A DNA stretch of 17,306 nucleotides from SOIA01 sp050116035 (GTDB lineage: Bacteria; Acidobacteriota; Aminicenantia; Aminicenantales; Aminicenantaceae). How positions within the stretch are numbered: position 1 is the first letter of the stretch; each line of letters starts with the position of its first letter. The translations under genes and the position numbers were made by a program. Positions 14,577 to 17,306 of the stretch are shown in pieces. A model generated the notes under the pieces. That model saw only the letters and a program-made list of their open reading frames with translations. It was not told the origin of the DNA and searched no databases. Where the stretch lies: the NCBI GenBank assembly GCA_050116035.1, contig JASFPJ010000033.1, positions 1 to 17,306 of the forward strand, in the 5' to 3' direction.

Positions 14577-14631
14577 CAGAAAGGAGTCCGGTTGATCCGG
14601 CAGGGATTCCCCCTTCTCTGGATTTTCTCTT
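14577..14631 (+). terminator. hairpin terminator after the DYGFSL protein gene
   Basis: CAGAAAGG (14577-14584) pairs with CCTTcTCTG (14612-14620, one bulged base) and AGTCC (14585-14589) pairs with GGATT (14604-14608, one G-U). A T-rich tract GATTTTCTCTT follows. The remainder of 14521-14737 shows an 8-G run at 14644-14651 and a short CATGAC/GTCATG hairpin, but no gene. Confidence 0.45.
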
Positions 14632-14737
14632 GACTATCCAAAAGGGGGGGGCAAGGAATGATAGATGGTTGAGAATTCCAGATAGTCTGTTGAGGGCATG
14701 ACTTCGTCATGATTGACTTCAGGATGGTTAAAAAGCC

Positions 14738-15487
14738 ATGAATCCGGTTGTCGGCGGCACAAACTCAAGGACAGCAGAGCATTCATGGGCACGAAAACTC
14801 TTCATTTGCACAGGCCTGTCGTTCGTTCTGCTGTTGATCAACGGCTGCCGGCCGACGGGGATTCTCCTCCAACCTATTCCTGCCAATATTGAAAGATTAG
14901 AGGGGCATGCTTCCCTAAAAATTTCAGGAGAGCAGAGATCCGCCCGGTCAAAATTCGCCTTCCTTTTTCAGCTTCCTCACCAGGGACGGATCGAAGTTTC
15001 AGATTTTTTATTGGGGAGAACCCTCTACCAAATTATAATTGATAGGGAGAGAGCGGTTTTTTTAGTCCCGTCTAAAAAGGTTTATTGGGAAGGAGAGGAG
15101 GAAGAGATTATAGATTATTTCCTGGGTTTTCGGCTGAGCCTGGATGAAATGATTAATCTAATTCAAGGAAGATGGGAGGAGAGAACCCAGGAGGTGGGGC
15201 GAGAAAAAAATAGGGAAAGCTGGAATCTGAAAAAAGACGAAAGGGGTCGGATCCTGGCCGGGACGAGAGGGAATCTTCATTTTGAAGTCAAGGAATTTCT
15301 CTCCGGTTCCCACATCCCTCGGATTCTCGTTTTTCAGCATCTTTTGAATTCTGGACGCCTGAAGATGCTCCGGATCAACTTCAACAGACCGGTCAAAAAG
15401 AAGGAGGCTTTTTCTCTATCTTTTTTAGCTGATTACAGACAAGTCAGTTGGGAAGAGATCGAGAAGATATTGGCCGATGAGAATTAA
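14738..15487 (+). CDS. lolB: LolB-like outer-membrane lipoprotein
   Basis: The 249-residue product has a lipoprotein signal ending LLLINGC (Cys37) after a rather long, polar N-terminus. The mature part follows the LolB pattern: IERLEGHASLKISG, then FLFQLPHQGRIEVSDFLLGRTLYQIIID, VFLVPSKKVYWEGEE, then LGFRLSLDEMINLIQGRW. LolB accepts lipoproteins from the carrier LolA and inserts them in the outer membrane. Overlap with ispE by 11 bp and prs downstream give the same order as lolB-ispE-prs in E. coli, which supports the call; sequence alone would leave a broader LolB/DUF4292-type lipoprotein as alternative. AGGATGG lies about 10 bases before the ATG; no clear promoter is seen. Confidence 0.7.
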   Translation: MNPVVGGTNSRTAEHSWARKLFICTGLSFVLLLINGCRPTGILLQPIPANIERLEGHASLKISGEQRSARSKFAFLFQLPHQGRIEVSDFLLGRTLYQIIIDRERAVFLVPSKKVYWEGEEEEIIDYFLGFRLSLDEMINLIQGRWEERTQEVGREKNRESWNLKKDERGRILAGTRGNLHFEVKEFLSGSHIPRILVFQHLLNSGRLKMLRINFNRPVKKKEAFSLSFLADYRQVSWEEIEKILADEN

Positions 15488-16333
15488 ATCTTTTGCCAAG
15501 GTCAACCTGGGATTGGAAGTCATCAGAAAACGGGATGATGGCTACCATGAGGTGAAAACTCTCCTGCAAACAATAGATTTTTATGATGTTTTGGAGCTCA
15601 GCCCCACTCCGGGGGGCAGGATTATTCTCGAAGGAGATGACCAGACGATTTCCTGGGGAAAAGATAACCTCATTTTTAAAGCGGCCCTTCTCCTTAAAGA
15701 AAATTTTCGGATTACCCAGGGCGTCAAGATAGATGTCACCAAGACGATTCCCCCCGGAAAGGGATTGGGAGGGGGAAGCAGCAATGCGGCCATGACTCTC
15801 TATGCGCTGAATGAGTGTTGGACAATTGGGCTGGGGAAAAAAGAATTGATGGATTTTGGAGCGGATCTGGGAGCGGATGTTCCCTTTTTTCTCGAGGGAG
15901 GATTATGCTTGGGCACAGCAAGGGGAGACAAGATCACTCCTGTAGCCGACCTTGCCTCCGTCTCCTGTTTGCTAGTCTTCCCCGAGTTGTCCATCTCTAC
16001 GGCTTCCATCTATGAGCAGCATCAGTACTCCTTGACTTCACCAAGCAAAGACAGTAAAATTATCAAGTTTTTGGACAGCAGAGAGCTTGGTTTTTTAGAG
16101 AACGAGTTAGAAGAGACGGTTTTCCGCCTCCATCCTCAACTCAGAACCATTAAGAGCCTTTTCCAGAGCCATGGATCAGAGTTATCCTTAGTCAGTGGGA
16201 CGGGTTCCGCTTTATTCGGGCTGTTTTCGGAAAGAGAGAAGGCAGAAAAAGCCTTGCGCGATATCGAAAAGAGCTTTCCCTCGCTGCTCGTAGAAACGCT
16301 ATCTCGAGAGCGATACGGGAAGAATATTAAGCC

Positions 16334-16343
<10 letters not shown>
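15477..16343 (+). CDS. ispE: 4-diphosphocytidyl-2-C-methyl-D-erythritol kinase
   Basis: The 288-residue GHMP kinase phosphorylates CDP-methylerythritol with ATP in the MEP isoprenoid pathway. Visible marks are the opening SFAKVNLGLEV with the catalytic Lys (K8), the GHMP phosphate-binding loop PPGKGLGGGSSNAA (92-105), GADVPFFLEGG with the catalytic Asp (D134), and the third GHMP motif VSGTGSALFGLF near the C-terminus. The ATG overlaps the end of the lolB-like gene by 11 bp. The last codons and the TAG stop (16341-16343) lie inside the tRNA-Gln gene, a 10-bp overlap. Confidence 0.96.
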
Positions 16344-16408
<65 letters not shown>

Positions 16409-16445
16409 AAGAGGACAAGTGAATTTCCTCATGAGAGGAGAAGGA

Positions 16446-17306
16446 ATGAAAACAGAAAATACAATGAAAGTATTTGCCGGATCTTCTAATCCTTCTTTAT
16501 CGAAAGAAATTGCGGAGTTCTTAAAGGTCGAGTTGGGAAAATGTGTTCTCGAACGGTTTAGTGATGGGGAAATTCATTTCTATATCGATGAAAATGTTAG
16601 AGGAGAGGATGTTTTTGTCATCCAATCCGGCAATAACGATGCAAACTTTCATATGATGGAACTCCTCATCATGATAGATGCGTTCAAGCGGGCCTCAGCG
16701 GAGAGGATTACAGCTGTTATTCCCTATTATTGCTATGCACGTCAGGACTGGAAGGATCGGCCGCGTGTTCCTTTAACGGCGCGGCTGATGGCTGACTTGC
16801 TGGAAGCCTCCGGAGCCACCAGGGTTCTGACCATGGACCTTCATTCGCCACAGATTCAAGGATTTTTCTCTGTCCCCGTCGACAACTTGAGAGCGGCTCC
16901 TGTATTAGCCAACTACATGCAGAACCTGGAGCTTGAAGATTTTACCGTGGTTTCGCCTGACGCGGGAGGCGTGGGGAGAGCCAGGGTCTTTGCCAAGAGG
17001 ATGTCTGCCGAACTGGCGATCATAGATAAACGAAGGCCGGCTCCGAATGAGGCTAAAGTTCTTCATGTCATTGGAGATGTCAAAGGATGCGATGTGGTTA
17101 TACTGGATGATATGGTTGACACAGGAGGCACTCTTGTTCAGACTGTTGGAGCCCTCAAAAGAGAAGGGGCAAAAAAAGTTTATGCCGCGTGTAGCCATGC
17201 GGTTTTATCCGGACAGGCTGTTGAAAAAATTAATAATTCAGAGTTAGAAAAACTGATTGTCACCAACACGATTCCTTTAAAAGAAAATGCGAAATCGTCA
17301 GATAAA
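16446..17306 (+). CDS. prs: ribose-phosphate pyrophosphokinase (PRPP synthetase), 3' end cut off
   Basis: 287 codons are present, and about 30 are missing beyond the window compared with the usual length near 315. The enzyme makes PRPP from ribose 5-phosphate and ATP for nucleotide, His and Trp synthesis. Marks are KVFAGSSNPSLSKEIA near the start, RFSDGEI, MELLIMIDAFKRASA, YCYARQDWKDRPRVPLTARL (97-113 covers most), MDLHSPQIQGFF, SPDAGGVGRAR, IDKRRP (flexible-loop Lys/Arg) and the PRPP loop DDMVDTGGTL. AGGAGAAGG lies just before the ATG at 16446; a second ATG at 16464 fits the family N-terminus too. At residue 102 a Trp stands where most family members have Arg (RQDRK). Confidence 0.96.
   Translation, partial: MKTENTMKVFAGSSNPSLSKEIAEFLKVELGKCVLERFSDGEIHFYIDENVRGEDVFVIQSGNNDANFHMMELLIMIDAFKRASAERITAVIPYYCYARQDWKDRPRVPLTARLMADLLEASGATRVLTMDLHSPQIQGFFSVPVDNLRAAPVLANYMQNLELEDFTVVSPDAGGVGRARVFAKRMSAELAIIDKRRPAPNEAKVLHVIGDVKGCDVVILDDMVDTGGTLVQTVGALKREGAKKVYAACSHAVLSGQAVEKINNSELEKLIVTNTIPLKENAKSSDK

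Noticed and set aside
14697..14711. CATGAC-TTC-GTCATG hairpin before the lolB-like gene
   Set aside because: A 6-bp stem with a 3-base loop and no T tract; could be an operator but nothing else supports it.

Overview
The window looks like a piece of chromosome from a Gram-negative (diderm) bacterium. It carries ADP-heptose/LPS core genes (waaF, gmhB), several lipoproteins, an outer-membrane barrel protein and a LolB-like protein. The mix of dnaA-dnaN, rel, a Memo-AMMECR1 fusion and lolB-ispE-tRNA-prs, together with large propeller/barrel proteins, suggests a deep-branching lineage of the Aminicenantes/Acidobacteriota kind. That placement is inference from gene content only.

Layout. At 1-135 (+) is the C-terminal end of a NusG domain II protein. 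It is followed by about 490 bases without a protein gene that can fold into a nested RNA structure. From 7293 down to 626 the genes run on the minus strand: TPR lipoprotein, second lipoprotein, a 981-residue secreted metallopeptidase-like/propeller/barrel protein, then dnaA and dnaN. DnaA boxes lie upstream of dnaA, and the dnaA-dnaN gap is 85% A+T, so the replication origin is probably here. rpmB (7634-7825, +) has its own promoter and converges with the minus-strand unit waaF-gmhB-rel (11598 to 7832). Upstream of that is a second minus-strand unit, Memo-AMMECR1 fusion then fmdB (13536 to 11812), closed by a hairpin terminator.

From 13616 to 14520 (+) is a small accessory patch. It has two diverged copies of a roughly 115-bp inverted-repeat element, each ending 9-10 bp before a good sigma-70 promoter, and each promoter drives a small single-membrane-segment protein. 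The last part (14738-17306, +) is lolB-like, ispE, tRNA-Gln and prs. The order lolB-ispE-prs is the same as in E. coli, here with a tRNA gene whose 5' end overlaps the end of ispE.

Functionally most genes are housekeeping: replication start, (p)ppGpp control, isoprenoid and PRPP synthesis, and envelope building. The less ordinary parts are the three-gene envelope operon at 3321-7293, the exported Memo-AMMECR1 fusion, the inverted-repeat element family, a promoter that places the waaF transcription start on its ATG, and the unidentified structured RNA candidate near position 300.
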